From Bin55 sp965205545 (GTDB taxonomy: Bacteria > Pseudomonadota > Gammaproteobacteria > Pseudomonadales > Azotimanducaceae): a stretch of DNA of 64,000 bases. This document shows, piece after piece, positions 56,191-64,000 of the stretch (position 1 is the first letter of the stretch; every line of letters begins with the position of its first letter). The translations under genes and the position numbers were made by a program. The stretch spans positions 930,001 to 994,000 of the forward strand of contig OZ242170.1 in the NCBI GenBank assembly GCA_965205545.1, given 5' to 3'. The notes beneath the pieces were generated by a model. That model made no database searches and was not told the DNA's origin. It saw only the letters and a list, made by a program, of their open reading frames with translations.

Positions 56191-56922
56191 CTACTTCTCG
56201 GCGTCCTTGTCGTTAGATTCCTCGTCTGTGTCTTCTTCGACGTTGTCAGTAGTTGTGGAATCGGACTCCGATTCTTGTTCTTCTACATTGGTGGACGCGG
56301 CACTTGTGTCTTCGGTCTCGTCTTCACTCGAATCCTGGTCGCTCTCTGCAGTAGCAGCCTCTTCCTCATCTTGCGAGGCCGAGGCCGATGCTGCAGCTAC
56401 TTCTTCCTCTCCCGAATCCTCTGCATTGGCTTCGGACTCAGGCTCTTCCTCGTCCGAGGAAGTTTCAGTGTCGACCTCGTCTGCAGATTCCTCAGAACTA
56501 GCTTCGGATACTGTTTCTTCCTCTTCAGTCGAAGCGGCTTCCGTCTCCTCGGCTTCCGTCTCTTCGGCTTCCGTCTCTTCGGCAACTGCGTCAGCTGCAG
56601 TCTCTTCCGAGTCTGTCAGCTCCGTTTCCGCTTGCTCGTCGTGATCCTCGACAGCGACTGGTTCGTCGACTCTAGATTGTTCAATGCGCGCCGCCGTGAT
56701 GAGGCTGCGCACCTTCGGACTCGGTTTCGCACCGTTGTCAATCCAATAGTCGACGCGTTCCAAGTTCACCCATGTCCGCACGGCCTCGCCCCGAGCAATT
56801 GGGTTGTAGTAGCCAACGCGCTCTATGAAGCGACCATCCCTAGGGTTGCGTTTGTCCGTAACGGAAAGGTGATAGAAGGGTTTCTTCTTTGTGCCGGCGC
56901 GAGCCAAGCGTATTACGACCAT
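56191..56922 (-). CDS. rpsP: 30S ribosomal protein S16 with a long acidic tail
   Basis: Residues 1-80 are a complete S16: MVVIRLARAGTKKKPFYHL, RDGRFIERVGYYNP and LERVDYWIDNGAKPS. The usual length is 80-90, but this frame runs to 243. The last 160 residues are low-complexity, mainly Glu, Asp, Ser, Ala and Thr, with EETEA repeats. No stop or frameshift interrupts the frame. The tail would add a large negative charge on the 30S surface, or be cleaved. Cluster position ffh-rpsP-rimM confirms identity. Confidence 0.96.
   Translation of the reverse strand: MVVIRLARAGTKKKPFYHLSVTDKRNPRDGRFIERVGYYNPIARGEAVRTWVNLERVDYWIDNGAKPSPKVRSLITAARIEQSRVDEPVAVEDHDEQAETELTDSEETAADAVAEETEAEETEAEETEAASTEEEETVSEASSEESADEVDTETSSDEEEPESEANAEDSGEEEVAAASASASQDEEEAATAESDQDSSEDETEDTSAASTNVEEQESESDSTTTDNVEEDTDEESNDKDAEK
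56536..56580 (-). repeat. 15-bp tandem repeats inside the S16 tail
   Basis: Three consecutive 15-base units (GGCTTCCGTCTCYTC on the plus strand) encode repeated E-E-T-E-A. The first differs from the other two by one base. Such slippage-prone repeats explain growth of the acidic tail and predict length differences between strains. Confidence 0.9.
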
Positions 56923-57117
56923 GGCGAACTAGGGGGTCAGATGCGAGGGCGCGCATTTTAATGGAATTGCCGCCATTTGTTAAGAAACCGACATGTGCCT
57001 ACATTTGATTGGCACGTCAATGATTCACAAGTGCACGACGTGCCACAACAAACCCATATTCAATTCGAGTGGGCTTGCCAATTCTGCTAGACAGATCGCG
57101 TTGCGTAGTAGAAGCAT

Positions 57118-58491
57118 TCACCTTGGACGACGCACGCTGGACCCCGGCGACCCCATAGCGTCTATACCCTCTAGACGCCTCATCATTTTGCCTCCCTTGC
57201 GACCAACTCTCTTCATTTGCTTCTCGAGTTGGCGATATTTGCGCAAGAGAATGTTCACGTCATGAATTTGGGTCCCACTTCCGACGGCAATACGGCGTTT
57301 TCTTGAACCGTCGAGAATTGCGGGATATCTTCGCTCGCGAAGGGTCATGGAGTCTATGATCACGCATTGCTTGCGGATCTGATCGTCGTCGACGTTCTTT
57401 ATCCGTGCTTGTGATGGATCGATATTTGGCAACATGTCCTTGACACTGTCCATGCCACCCATGTCACTGAATTGCTGCAATTGCTCGCGCATGTCTTCAA
57501 GATTGAACTTGCTTCCGCTGAACACCTTCTTGGTAAGCCGTTCAGCTTTCTTCTTGTCTACTTTGCGCTCAGCCTCTTCCAAGTAGGAGAGGACATCGCC
57601 CATTCCTAGTATTCGGGAGGCTATGCGATCCGGATGGAACGGTTCCAACCCATCTAGGTCTTCACCTACTCCCAGAAACTTGATTGGCTTGCCTGTTATC
57701 GACCTTACAGAAAGGGCAGCACCGCCCCGTGCGTCGCCATCTGCTTTCGCCAGTACAACGCCGGTTAGAGGCAAGGCTTGGCCGAATGCTCGCGCCGTGT
57801 TGGCCGCGTCTTGCCCAGTCATGGCGTCAACAACGAACAGTGTTTCTCTTGGATTGAGCACAGAGTGAATTCGCTGAATTTCCTGCATCATCGTCTCGTC
57901 GATCGCCAGTCGGCCTGCAGTGTCAACAAGCAGGACGTCATCAAAGTTCTTGCGACCATCCCGCAACGCGCGTTTGACAATGGACTCTGGTTTTTCCGAG
58001 TCTTTGCTTTGAATGAAGCGCACATTGGCTTGCTCTGCAAGGCTACGGAGCTGCTCAATGGCGGCTGACCGATAGGTATCTGCTGAAACTACCGCGACCT
58101 TCTTTGATTCCCGTTCCTTGAGCCACTTGGCGAGCTTGACGACGGTGGTGGTCTTGCCCACTCCCTGAAGTCCTGCCAGCAGTACCACATTGGGACGATT
58201 CCCCCCGTCCAAGTCGAGCTTGTCGTTGGATTTCCCCATCAAATCGACGAGTGAATCGTGTACTATTCCGACAAAGGCATCTCCGGGTTGAACACGACGC
58301 GATACTGTTTGTCCAATCGCTTGTTTCTGAACATCCTGAACAAATTCCGATACTACGGTGAACGCAACATCTGCATCGAGAAGCGCATTGCGCACTTCCC
58401 GCATGGCTTCCTGAATATTGGCTTCCGTCAGTCTCCGGCTCCGCAATGGAGCGAGAACACCAGAGATTTTTTCGCTTAAGTTGTCAAACAT
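57118..58491 (-). CDS. ffh: Signal recognition particle protein Ffh
   Basis: It targets nascent membrane proteins to FtsY with 4.5S RNA. 457 residues. N domain (about 1-90), GTPase domain with GLQGVGKTTTVVKL (P-loop), ADTYRSAA, LLVDTAGRL and the KADGDARGGAALS block, then a methionine-rich M domain (about 300-435) ending in KQMKRVGRKGGKMMRRLEG. In the G4 region the usual TK-D reads AKAD. First gene of the ffh-rpsP-rimM-trmD-rplS series; 195 bases separate it from rpsP. Confidence 0.96.
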   Translation of the reverse strand: MFDNLSEKISGVLAPLRSRRLTEANIQEAMREVRNALLDADVAFTVVSEFVQDVQKQAIGQTVSRRVQPGDAFVGIVHDSLVDLMGKSNDKLDLDGGNRPNVVLLAGLQGVGKTTTVVKLAKWLKERESKKVAVVSADTYRSAAIEQLRSLAEQANVRFIQSKDSEKPESIVKRALRDGRKNFDDVLLVDTAGRLAIDETMMQEIQRIHSVLNPRETLFVVDAMTGQDAANTARAFGQALPLTGVVLAKADGDARGGAALSVRSITGKPIKFLGVGEDLDGLEPFHPDRIASRILGMGDVLSYLEEAERKVDKKKAERLTKKVFSGSKFNLEDMREQLQQFSDMGGMDSVKDMLPNIDPSQARIKNVDDDQIRKQCVIIDSMTLRERRYPAILDGSRKRRIAVGSGTQIHDVNILLRKYRQLEKQMKRVGRKGGKMMRRLEGIDAMGSPGSSVRRPR

Positions 58492-58618
58492 CTCAGATCA
58501 ATTCATGACTCGTGGGAAACGTTGGTCGATGAACACCGACTCGCTGGCAAGTATAGGACATGAGATTCCTTTTAGGTTCGGCTTTCCAACCCATAGCAAT
58601 CATTGAGAAGCTAATGCA

Positions 58619-59416
58619 ATGACGCTGGCAGCAATTGCGGCAATTTTCTATGTAATTGCGGCACTCTTGGCCTTTAGGAATCGAGAGATCGACGATGGAA
58701 TGGTGCTGCGAATTGCACCAGTCGCAGCGCTGATTGGGTGCGTGTGTCATGTTGTCTACGCAATACAGATATTCTGGATCGGCAATGGGGTTGACTTGGC
58801 CATAGTTCCCTTTGCAATGCTAGTTTCAGTTTCGGCAGCTTTAATAACAGTCGCCGAGCACCTCTACAAACCGGCAAGGGCTACGGGGATCGCCGTTGTT
58901 GTTTATCCGCTGATTGCTTTGCTATTGCTCGTCGCAGGTGTATTCCATCGCGGATCACTGCATCCCTCCGAGTTGAGCCCGGGACTCACCTTGCACGTGG
59001 TTGTGAGCGTGGCCTCGTATTCGATCCTAGCCTACGCGGCTTGCCAAGCGGCCCTGCTAATCTGGCTCGACACGGCGATACGCAGGCACAATTTCAATGC
59101 CTTCCTTCGGATTTTCCCTCCGCTCGAGTCCGCGGAGGGAACCTTGTTCAATGCTTTGTGGACTGGATTGGCATTGTTGACCATTGCGAATGCCACGGGC
59201 TTTATATTCTTTTGGGGAGATCTTTTCACCCATCCCAGCCACCTGCATGTCGTGGTGACCTTCGCTGCTTGGTTGATTTATGCGCTTCTCATGATGGGGC
59301 ACATGCTTCGTGGATGGCGTGGCAAACTCACGACGAAACTCTCGCTGTCGGCATTCGCCGTGCTACTGTTTGGATACTTTGGTACCAAGCTCATAACCGA
59401 TAGTCTGCTGACCTAA
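58619..59416 (+). CDS. ypjD: YpjD-like cytochrome c assembly family membrane protein
   Basis: 265 residues with eight predicted membrane helices. The CcsA/CcmC-type region includes LHVVVSVASYSILAYAACQ and GDLFTHPSHLHVVVTFAAWL, whose histidines resemble heme ligands in this family, although the tryptophan-rich motif is weak. The E. coli homologue YpjD has no firm function and is placed next to ffh and a CorB-type gene as here. Start ATG 58619. It is divergent from ffh and 23 bases before the CorB gene. Confidence 0.85.
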   Translation: MTLAAIAAIFYVIAALLAFRNREIDDGMVLRIAPVAALIGCVCHVVYAIQIFWIGNGVDLAIVPFAMLVSVSAALITVAEHLYKPARATGIAVVVYPLIALLLLVAGVFHRGSLHPSELSPGLTLHVVVSVASYSILAYAACQAALLIWLDTAIRRHNFNAFLRIFPPLESAEGTLFNALWTGLALLTIANATGFIFFWGDLFTHPSHLHVVVTFAAWLIYALLMMGHMLRGWRGKLTTKLSLSAFAVLLFGYFGTKLITDSLLT

Positions 59417-59439
59417 AAGACACGCGATTAGCAAACACC

Positions 59440-60744
59440 ATGCTCACATTACTGCTAGCAGCCACTGTTGTTTTGATTTTCATAAGCGCTTACTTTTCGA
59501 GCTCGGAAACAGCCATGATGAAGCTGAATCATTACCGCTTGAAACACATGGTCTCCGAAGGGAATAGAGGTGCCAAAAAGGCGGACAAATTGCTTCAGCG
59601 CCAAGACAGATTGTTGGGTGTAATCCTTATAGGGAACAATCTGGTTAACAATTTCGCAGCGATCATAAGCGCAATTATCTGCATACAGCTGTTTGGCGAT
59701 ACCGCTGGTCCTGTAGTCGGTGCAATTGGGATCACGCTAATAATGCTGGTTTTCGCAGAGATGGCACCCAAGACAATTGCTGCTGAACGACCTGAATTGA
59801 TTGCGTTTCCTTCAAGTTATGTATTGACTCCCCTAGAAAAACTGCTGTCGCCCGTAGTGTCCCTCCTCAAATTCTGTGCCAGCATTCTCATCAATCCTTT
59901 TGTGAAGCACACTAAAGCGAAGTCCTCGTCGCTCTCCCTCGATGAACTCCGAACAGTGGTCGGATCGGAAATCGATATCGGCAACCGACCACAGGAGATG
60001 CTGCTTGGCATTCTCAACTTGGGCAAAGCTAAAGTCGCTGACATCATGATTCGACGTTCAGAAGTGGAAGGAATAGATCTAGCGCTACCTCATGGCGAGA
60101 TCATTGATGACTTGCTTCACGCCACTCACACGAAATTGCCAGTGTACGAAGGCGACATCGAAAATGTAGTAGGAGTTTTGCATCTGAAGCGGTCGGGAGT
60201 TGTGCTGCATCCCGATGACTTTGACATTGAAAAGTTGAGAGACCAATTGGAAGAGCCCTACTTTGTTCCTGAAGGAACAAGACTGTCCACCCAGCTCATT
60301 AATTTTCAATCCAAGAAGAAGAGGTTTGCCTTTGTAGTAGATGAATACGGCGCAATAGAAGGAATTGTCACGCTCGAGGACATCTTGGAAGAGATCGTCG
60401 GGGAATTCACCACGGATTCAGCCGCAGGACTGATCGAAATCTATCCGCAGGACGACGAATCGTACGTCATCAATGGGTATGTTCTGCTGCGCGACATCAA
60501 CACAAGCCTAGGCTGGGATCTACCCACTGACGGACCCAGAACACTGAACGGACTGATGTTGGAACATCTAGAAGACATTCCCGATGCCAATGTTGGATTG
60601 AAAATTGGTAACTACGTCTGTGAGACAGTGAAGGTTGGAGAAACCGCACTACCAAGCATTCGTGTTCTAAAAATTGAGTCGCCGCCCGACGATGTCATCG
60701 ATCAAGAGGATTCTACTGAGAAAGATAGGATGGATACTTCCTAG
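59440..60744 (+). CDS. corB: CNNM/CorB-type transporter-associated protein
   Basis: 434 residues: a DUF21/CNNM membrane domain (about 1-190, three to four helices, SSSETAMMKLNHYRLKHM), paired CBS domains (about 205-325, VVDEYGAIEGIVTLEDILEEI) and a C-terminal CorC/HlyC domain (about 340-420). This family is linked to magnesium efflux and to CorA function; transport has been shown for some CorB/CNNM members. Convergent with leuA, 8 bases between stops. Confidence 0.9.
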   Translation: MLTLLLAATVVLIFISAYFSSSETAMMKLNHYRLKHMVSEGNRGAKKADKLLQRQDRLLGVILIGNNLVNNFAAIISAIICIQLFGDTAGPVVGAIGITLIMLVFAEMAPKTIAAERPELIAFPSSYVLTPLEKLLSPVVSLLKFCASILINPFVKHTKAKSSSLSLDELRTVVGSEIDIGNRPQEMLLGILNLGKAKVADIMIRRSEVEGIDLALPHGEIIDDLLHATHTKLPVYEGDIENVVGVLHLKRSGVVLHPDDFDIEKLRDQLEEPYFVPEGTRLSTQLINFQSKKKRFAFVVDEYGAIEGIVTLEDILEEIVGEFTTDSAAGLIEIYPQDDESYVINGYVLLRDINTSLGWDLPTDGPRTLNGLMLEHLEDIPDANVGLKIGNYVCETVKVGETALPSIRVLKIESPPDDVIDQEDSTEKDRMDTS

Positions 60745-60752
60745 AAACAATC

Positions 60753-62459
60753 CTATTGTTCCACTAAACGCCATCTGCGGTTCAGAGCAGCCATAACCGC
60801 AACCAGCGAAGCCCTTTCCGAATCCTCACTGACTCCAATGCCATAGACAGGTTGGTTCTCGAATTCAATTGCCACTAGCCCTACCGGCTCTTTCCCATCC
60901 GGCTGATTTCCGGAAGAACCGACATCGAGCACTTGAAACTCGAGCAATTTCAATGGCTCATTCAGGGTTTCAACCAGTCCATTGACAAATGCGTCGATGA
61001 GACGCACACCACTACCCGTAATGGCCATGCGATTCGCAGCAACAAGAATGCTCGCATTTATTGCGATCGCGTCGTCGCCCTCTCTTGATTGTGAAAACGA
61101 TTCCAATTTGTATGGCCCATCGATGAACTGATACTCAGCCACAAGGCAATCGAACATTTGTTGTGGCGAGACTTCGCGTTGGGTCTCTTCGGTTAGCTTC
61201 TGCACTGCTCCAGAAAACTCAATCAACATGTCTCTCGGCAGGAAGATTCCGTAGCGTTCTTCGAGCACGAACCCAACGCCTCCCTTGCCAGACTGACTAT
61301 TGACCCTGACTGATTCCTTGTAGGACGAACCGACATCGCCAGGATCGATTGGCAGATAGGGCACTTCCCACCGAACGTCATCGACATGCGCCATGCCCTT
61401 GCGGATTGCATCCTGATGAGAGCCGGAGAAAGCCGTAAATACTAAATCGCCCGCGTAGGGGTGACGTGGATGCACAGGCAGTTTGTTGATGGCTTCAACT
61501 GTCTCCCTGATTCGTGGCATGTCGCGCAGATCCAGTTCCGGATCGACGCCCTGCGAGAACAAATTCATGGCAACCGTAACCAAGTCGCAGTTGCCAGTAC
61601 GCTCTCCGTTTCCAAACAGGGTTCCCTCCACGCGTTCGGCCCCCGCCATGAGTGCCAATTCAGTTGCAGCGATGCCTGTACCTCGGTCGTTGTGCGTATG
61701 AAGGCTAATGATCGAAGAGTCTCGGTGTTCAAAATTCTCGCAAAAGTATTCGATCTGGTCCGCGTAGACGTTGGGAGTCGCCAACTCGACTGTAGACGGC
61801 AGATTGATTATGACCTTACGTTCGGGCGTCGCACCCCAAGTTGTGCAAACTGCAGAACTGATTTCGAGAGCAAAATCGAGCTCGGTTCCGGTGAAACTCT
61901 CAGGCGAGTACTCGAACTCAACCTGAGTGCCCGACAAGTGTCTTGTCATATCCCGTACCAACTGGGTGCCCGACACTGCCAAGTCGACAATTTGATTTTG
62001 TGACATTTCGAAAACAACCCGTCGCTGCAACGACGAAGTTGAGTTGTAGAGGTGAAAAATTGCTCTTGACGTTCCTTCGAGGGCTTCAACGGTTCGCTCT
62101 ATCAGCTCGCTCCGGGCCTGGCACAAGACTTGAACGGTGACCTCTTTCGGCACCAGTCCGTCTTCAATGATTTTTCGGATGAAATCAAAATCGGGTTGTG
62201 ATGCCGCGGGAAAGCCTACTTCTATTTCAAGAAAGCCAACTTCCAATAGGAGTTCGTACATTCGCAGCTTCTCATCGACGCTCATTGGTTCGATGAGTGC
62301 TTGGTTGCCATCGCGAAGATCCACGCTACACCATCGAGGTGCCTTCGACAGTCTTCGAGAGGGCCACTGGCGTCTAGGTAAATCGACCGGCGCAAAAGCC
62401 GAGTATTTATTGAATGGCATCTTGCCGGATTTGCCGCCGGAGGCAGAGTAGGGCTTCAT
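60753..62459 (-). CDS. leuA: 2-isopropylmalate synthase, long type
   Basis: It condenses acetyl-CoA with 2-oxoisovalerate, the first step of leucine synthesis. 568 residues, the alternative long class (LeuA type 2) found in Pseudomonas and actinobacteria. WCSVDLRDGNQALIEPM is the metal/substrate motif, SLHTHNDRGTG holds metal-binding His residues, and GNGERTGNCDL is conserved. The C-terminal domain (about 440-568) is the leucine-sensing regulatory part. A leader peptide at 62534-62584 lies upstream. No leuBCD nearby. Confidence 0.95.
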   Translation of the reverse strand: MKPYSASGGKSGKMPFNKYSAFAPVDLPRRQWPSRRLSKAPRWCSVDLRDGNQALIEPMSVDEKLRMYELLLEVGFLEIEVGFPAASQPDFDFIRKIIEDGLVPKEVTVQVLCQARSELIERTVEALEGTSRAIFHLYNSTSSLQRRVVFEMSQNQIVDLAVSGTQLVRDMTRHLSGTQVEFEYSPESFTGTELDFALEISSAVCTTWGATPERKVIINLPSTVELATPNVYADQIEYFCENFEHRDSSIISLHTHNDRGTGIAATELALMAGAERVEGTLFGNGERTGNCDLVTVAMNLFSQGVDPELDLRDMPRIRETVEAINKLPVHPRHPYAGDLVFTAFSGSHQDAIRKGMAHVDDVRWEVPYLPIDPGDVGSSYKESVRVNSQSGKGGVGFVLEERYGIFLPRDMLIEFSGAVQKLTEETQREVSPQQMFDCLVAEYQFIDGPYKLESFSQSREGDDAIAINASILVAANRMAITGSGVRLIDAFVNGLVETLNEPLKLLEFQVLDVGSSGNQPDGKEPVGLVAIEFENQPVYGIGVSEDSERASLVAVMAALNRRWRLVEQ

Positions 62460-62467
62460 GGCTACAT

Positions 62468-62587
62468 CATTGCTCTAGAGAGGGTGATTGGGGTATTAGC
62501 AGTGTGGGTGAGAATGTAGAAGAAGTGTGCCGGCTAGACCGGCAATAGCAGGCGGAGGCTGTGTGCAATGTTGAATTTGTGCATTGC
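62468..62587 (-). promoter_or_regulatory. leuA: leuA leader with competing RNA pairings
   Basis: In the minus-strand transcript three elements stand out. A hairpin of TGCCGG and CCGGCA (62528-62544) surrounds the leader stop. GCAAUG at the leader start (62582-62587) pairs with CAUUGC (62565-62570). That same CAUUGC can instead pair with GCAAUG at 62468-62473, 8 bases before the leuA start. No T-rich terminator is visible, so control of translation start is likelier than classical termination. Confidence 0.45.
62534..62584 (-). CDS. Candidate leucine leader peptide of leuA
   Basis: The frame from ATG 62584 encodes MHKFNIAHSLRLLLPV, 16 residues with four Leu codons (CTC, CTG, CTA, TTG), three in a row, just before the stop. 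It ends 74 bases before leuA. No good Shine-Dalgarno is seen. Its stop lies in the loop of the hairpin at 62528-62544, the usual geometry of amino acid attenuators. The frame is short, so support rests on Leu clustering, position and the RNA pairings. Confidence 0.6.
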   Translation of the reverse strand: MHKFNIAHSLRLLLPV

Positions 62588-62839
62588 GAACAAATGAGGT
62601 ATTTGTGTCTTGAACGTTCATTGTAATGTTGGACAGTTCAACTGCCAATATGATCGTGGGCCAATAAGTGGCCGATTAGTTGAAAAAACGTAACGATAAA
62701 GTAATTCTGACTAGAAATGCTGCTGAGCGTGTTCCTTCGATCGGAAGGGGCACTCAGTTCAGTTCTGAACAATCTCTCCATCTATTCAGACTTCAATCCA
62801 AACTTGAATCGAGAGCAAGTCTGTACTCTAATGCTAGGT
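62588..62839. other. Intergenic stretch between the leuA leader and tRNA-Sec
   Basis: No gene is supported in these bases. It should hold the leuA promoter (minus) and the tRNA promoter (plus). I could not assign clear promoter boxes, and saw no repeats beyond short chance matches. Confidence 0.4.
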
Positions 62840-62933
62840 GGAAGAGCATCGTCTCCGGTGAGGCGCGCGGCCTTCAAAGCCGTTGAGACGCTTAACCTGC
62901 GTCTGGTGGGTTCGACTCCTACCTCTTCCGCCA
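62840..62933 (+). tRNA. selC: Selenocysteine tRNA, anticodon TCA
   Basis: 94 bases with encoded CCA. A 6-bp D stem (CGTCTC/GAGGCG, 62850-62865) encloses a 4-base loop, as only in tRNA-Sec. The anticodon loop CTTCAAA has TCA at 62874-62876. The variable arm is AGACGC/GCGTCT (62886-62904), and the T arm is GTGGG-TTCGACT-CCTAC. The acceptor pairs GGAAGAG with CTCTTCC, G73 then CCA. The 5' side has an eighth base, C62847, but the 3' strand lacks its G partner, so the branch is 7+5 rather than the bacterial 8+5. selA, selB and selD are not here. Confidence 0.93.
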
Positions 62934-62938
62934 CCGCT

Positions 62939-63817
62939 TCATACTTGGGCGATTGCAATGCCCAAGATGGCGAAAGTCAATATGCCTGCCAAGACCTGGC
63001 CCGTTCTTCCGATTCTGCGAAGGTCAAAACTTGAAACTACCACGCCAGCTAGCAATCCGCAGATCAACCCCGTGAAGTGAGCCACCACATCAGTGCGTTC
63101 AGTGCCAATCCCCATGAACGCGAATACGCCTATGGCTCCAGCGATGGGAATTGCGTTGTACTTCCACCCTCTTCCCGGCAGGAACCTTCTTCGAAAGAAC
63201 ATTCCGCCAATTAGCCCAACCGCGGCGAACATTGAAGTCGAGGCTCCAATGGAGACAAACATGTCATTTTGGACCTGGGCGTTGAGGTAATTTCCAAATG
63301 CTCCGCACAGAACGATAAGCAACCAAGCGACACCGCTTCCGTAGTATCTTCCAGCCAGAATGCCAAATAGCAAGCCGAAAGCGGAATTTCCAATTATGTG
63401 AGCGACATCCGCATGGAGTAGCAACGCGGTAATAGTTCTCCACCACTCTCCTTGTTCTCGCACTGCCAACGCCCACATTGCGCCGTCCTGAGACAGGCGG
63501 GTGGCAAGTCCAAGGTACTCCAACAATGAGATCGCCCAAATAATTCCAAGATAGGCAATGCACCCTACGATTCCGCTATCGATTTTCGGTGAAGGATCGC
63601 GTTGTCTACCGGCATTTCGGTTCTCTTGACGATAGAGCGCCAGTTGCTGCCGTGCAGCAGTAGCCATCTCTGAACGTGTAAGCAGCAGCCAACCGTCGGA
63701 ATTCCGCTCAAGCCGGGTCTCAATGCCTATCGAGGTTAGCACCAGCTCACATTCGATGATCGCCCTGTGGCTTCGCGAGGAACTAACGAGAGTCCATTCC
63801 GTCGGTTCGTTGTTCAT
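62939..63817 (-). CDS. Rhomboid-family intramembrane serine protease
   Basis: 292 residues from ATG 63817. The N-terminal 75 or so residues form a soluble DUF2007-like domain, then come about six to seven membrane helices. Catalytic features: HADVAHIIGN (His and Asn of the oxyanion region), SIGASTSMFAAVG with the Gly-x-Ser nucleophile and AHFTGLICGLLAG with the catalytic His. The last position of the usual GxSG motif is Thr. Substrates unknown. It ends 5 bases from the tRNA-Sec 3' end, on the opposite strand. Confidence 0.88.
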   Translation of the reverse strand: MNNEPTEWTLVSSSRSHRAIIECELVLTSIGIETRLERNSDGWLLLTRSEMATAARQQLALYRQENRNAGRQRDPSPKIDSGIVGCIAYLGIIWAISLLEYLGLATRLSQDGAMWALAVREQGEWWRTITALLLHADVAHIIGNSAFGLLFGILAGRYYGSGVAWLLIVLCGAFGNYLNAQVQNDMFVSIGASTSMFAAVGLIGGMFFRRRFLPGRGWKYNAIPIAGAIGVFAFMGIGTERTDVVAHFTGLICGLLAGVVVSSFDLRRIGRTGQVLAGILTFAILGIAIAQV

Positions 63818-63973
63818 GCGTCTAGTATTGCACAGCTGCCCATATCCTCTTGCAGATTCGCCGCTAGGACCCAACCCTGGCCAGTCAAGAAATGAGAACC
63901 TGCACCGGGCGGTGTGTCCTTCGAGAATCGTGACAAAATTTCGAAACCTTACAATTTCACCCGAATTCTTTTG

Positions 63974-63996
63974 AATCGAACGGAAATCGTTCGATT
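63974..63996. promoter_or_regulatory. Perfect 9-5-9 inverted repeat near the window end
   Basis: AATCGAACG (63974-63982) and CGTTCGATT (63988-63996) are exact inverted repeats around GAAAT. It lies about 157 bases upstream of the rhomboid start. It could be an operator or a terminator of a gene beyond the edge; on the minus strand the hairpin is followed by CAAAAG, not a T-run, so an operator is likelier. Confidence 0.4.
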
Positions 63997-64000
63997 GGGA

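Noticed and set aside
56179..56961. A 260-codon plus-strand frame rich in Phe, Leu, Cys and Arg.
   Set aside because: It is the antisense of the repetitive rpsP tail, whose GAA/GAG-type codons keep the other strand open. S16 is clearly the real gene.

Overview
The window reads as a chromosomal segment of a gammaproteobacterium. The evidence is gene order: ffh-rpsP-rimM-trmD-rplS, xerD-dsbC-hom-recJ, prfB-lysS, trpS-scpA-scpB-rluB, gyrA-serC-pheA-hisC-cmk, ihfB-lapA and ubiG-yciK all follow gammaproteobacterial arrangements. Several normal members are missing from these clusters (tyrA/aroA, thrC, a gph-type phosphatase, hflD), which suggests a lineage distant from the model genera. I cannot name the order. 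There are no insertion sequences, prophage genes or CRISPR arrays; almost all of it is core chromosome.

Layout. 1-3.9 kb (minus): clpA (cut by the window edge), clpS, icd and moaC-moaD-moaE. 4.0-9.5 kb (plus): mnmA, purB, an acetyltransferase, isocitrate lyase and an unusual alcohol dehydrogenase. 9.5-13.1 kb (minus): the 2-methylcitrate cycle genes prpB-prpC-prpD, preceded by a well-signalled short upstream frame and a palindrome. 13.4-15.9 kb: a YdcH protein, a VWA protein with a membrane J-domain protein, and a TerB-like protein with a small membrane protein. 15.9-21.8 kb (plus): an AddB-like/AddA-like helicase-nuclease pair. 22.0-27.0 kb (plus): a TonB-dependent receptor followed by ExbB, two ExbDs and TonB. 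27.0-39.2 kb (minus): lapA, ihfB, rpsA, cmk, hisC, pheA, serC, gyrA, interrupted by an ankyrin gene and an EF-hand gene on the plus strand. 39.4-41.7 kb (plus): a membrane protein, ubiG, yciK. 41.7-58.5 kb (minus): rluB, scpB, scpA, trpS, yciO, ung, lysS, prfB, recJ, hom, dsbC, xerD, rplS, trmD, rimM, rpsP, ffh. 58.6-64 kb: ypjD, a CorB-type protein, leuA with a candidate leucine leader peptide, a selenocysteine tRNA and a rhomboid protease.

How the genes fit together. NADP-type isocitrate dehydrogenase, isocitrate lyase and the methylcitrate cycle point to an aerobic heterotroph that uses acetate, fatty acids or propionate. The receptor and ExbB/D-TonB block is a self-contained energised outer-membrane uptake unit. 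The tRNA-Sec gene implies that selenoproteins are made, although no Sec synthesis gene and no recognisable selenoprotein lies here.

The most notable observations are: a tRNA-Sec one base shorter than the standard fold in its acceptor branch; a GyrA whose normally invariant quinolone-contact motif is rewritten while the catalytic tyrosine is kept; long acidic C-terminal tails on ribosomal proteins S1 and S16 and on GyrA; a leucine-rich leader peptide with mutually exclusive RNA pairings before leuA; the intact programmed +1 frameshift in prfB, which fixes its real start; and a strongly signalled upstream frame overlapping prpB. Several starts use GTG or TTG, and mnmA has no ATG, GTG or TTG in frame early enough to give a normal N-terminus.
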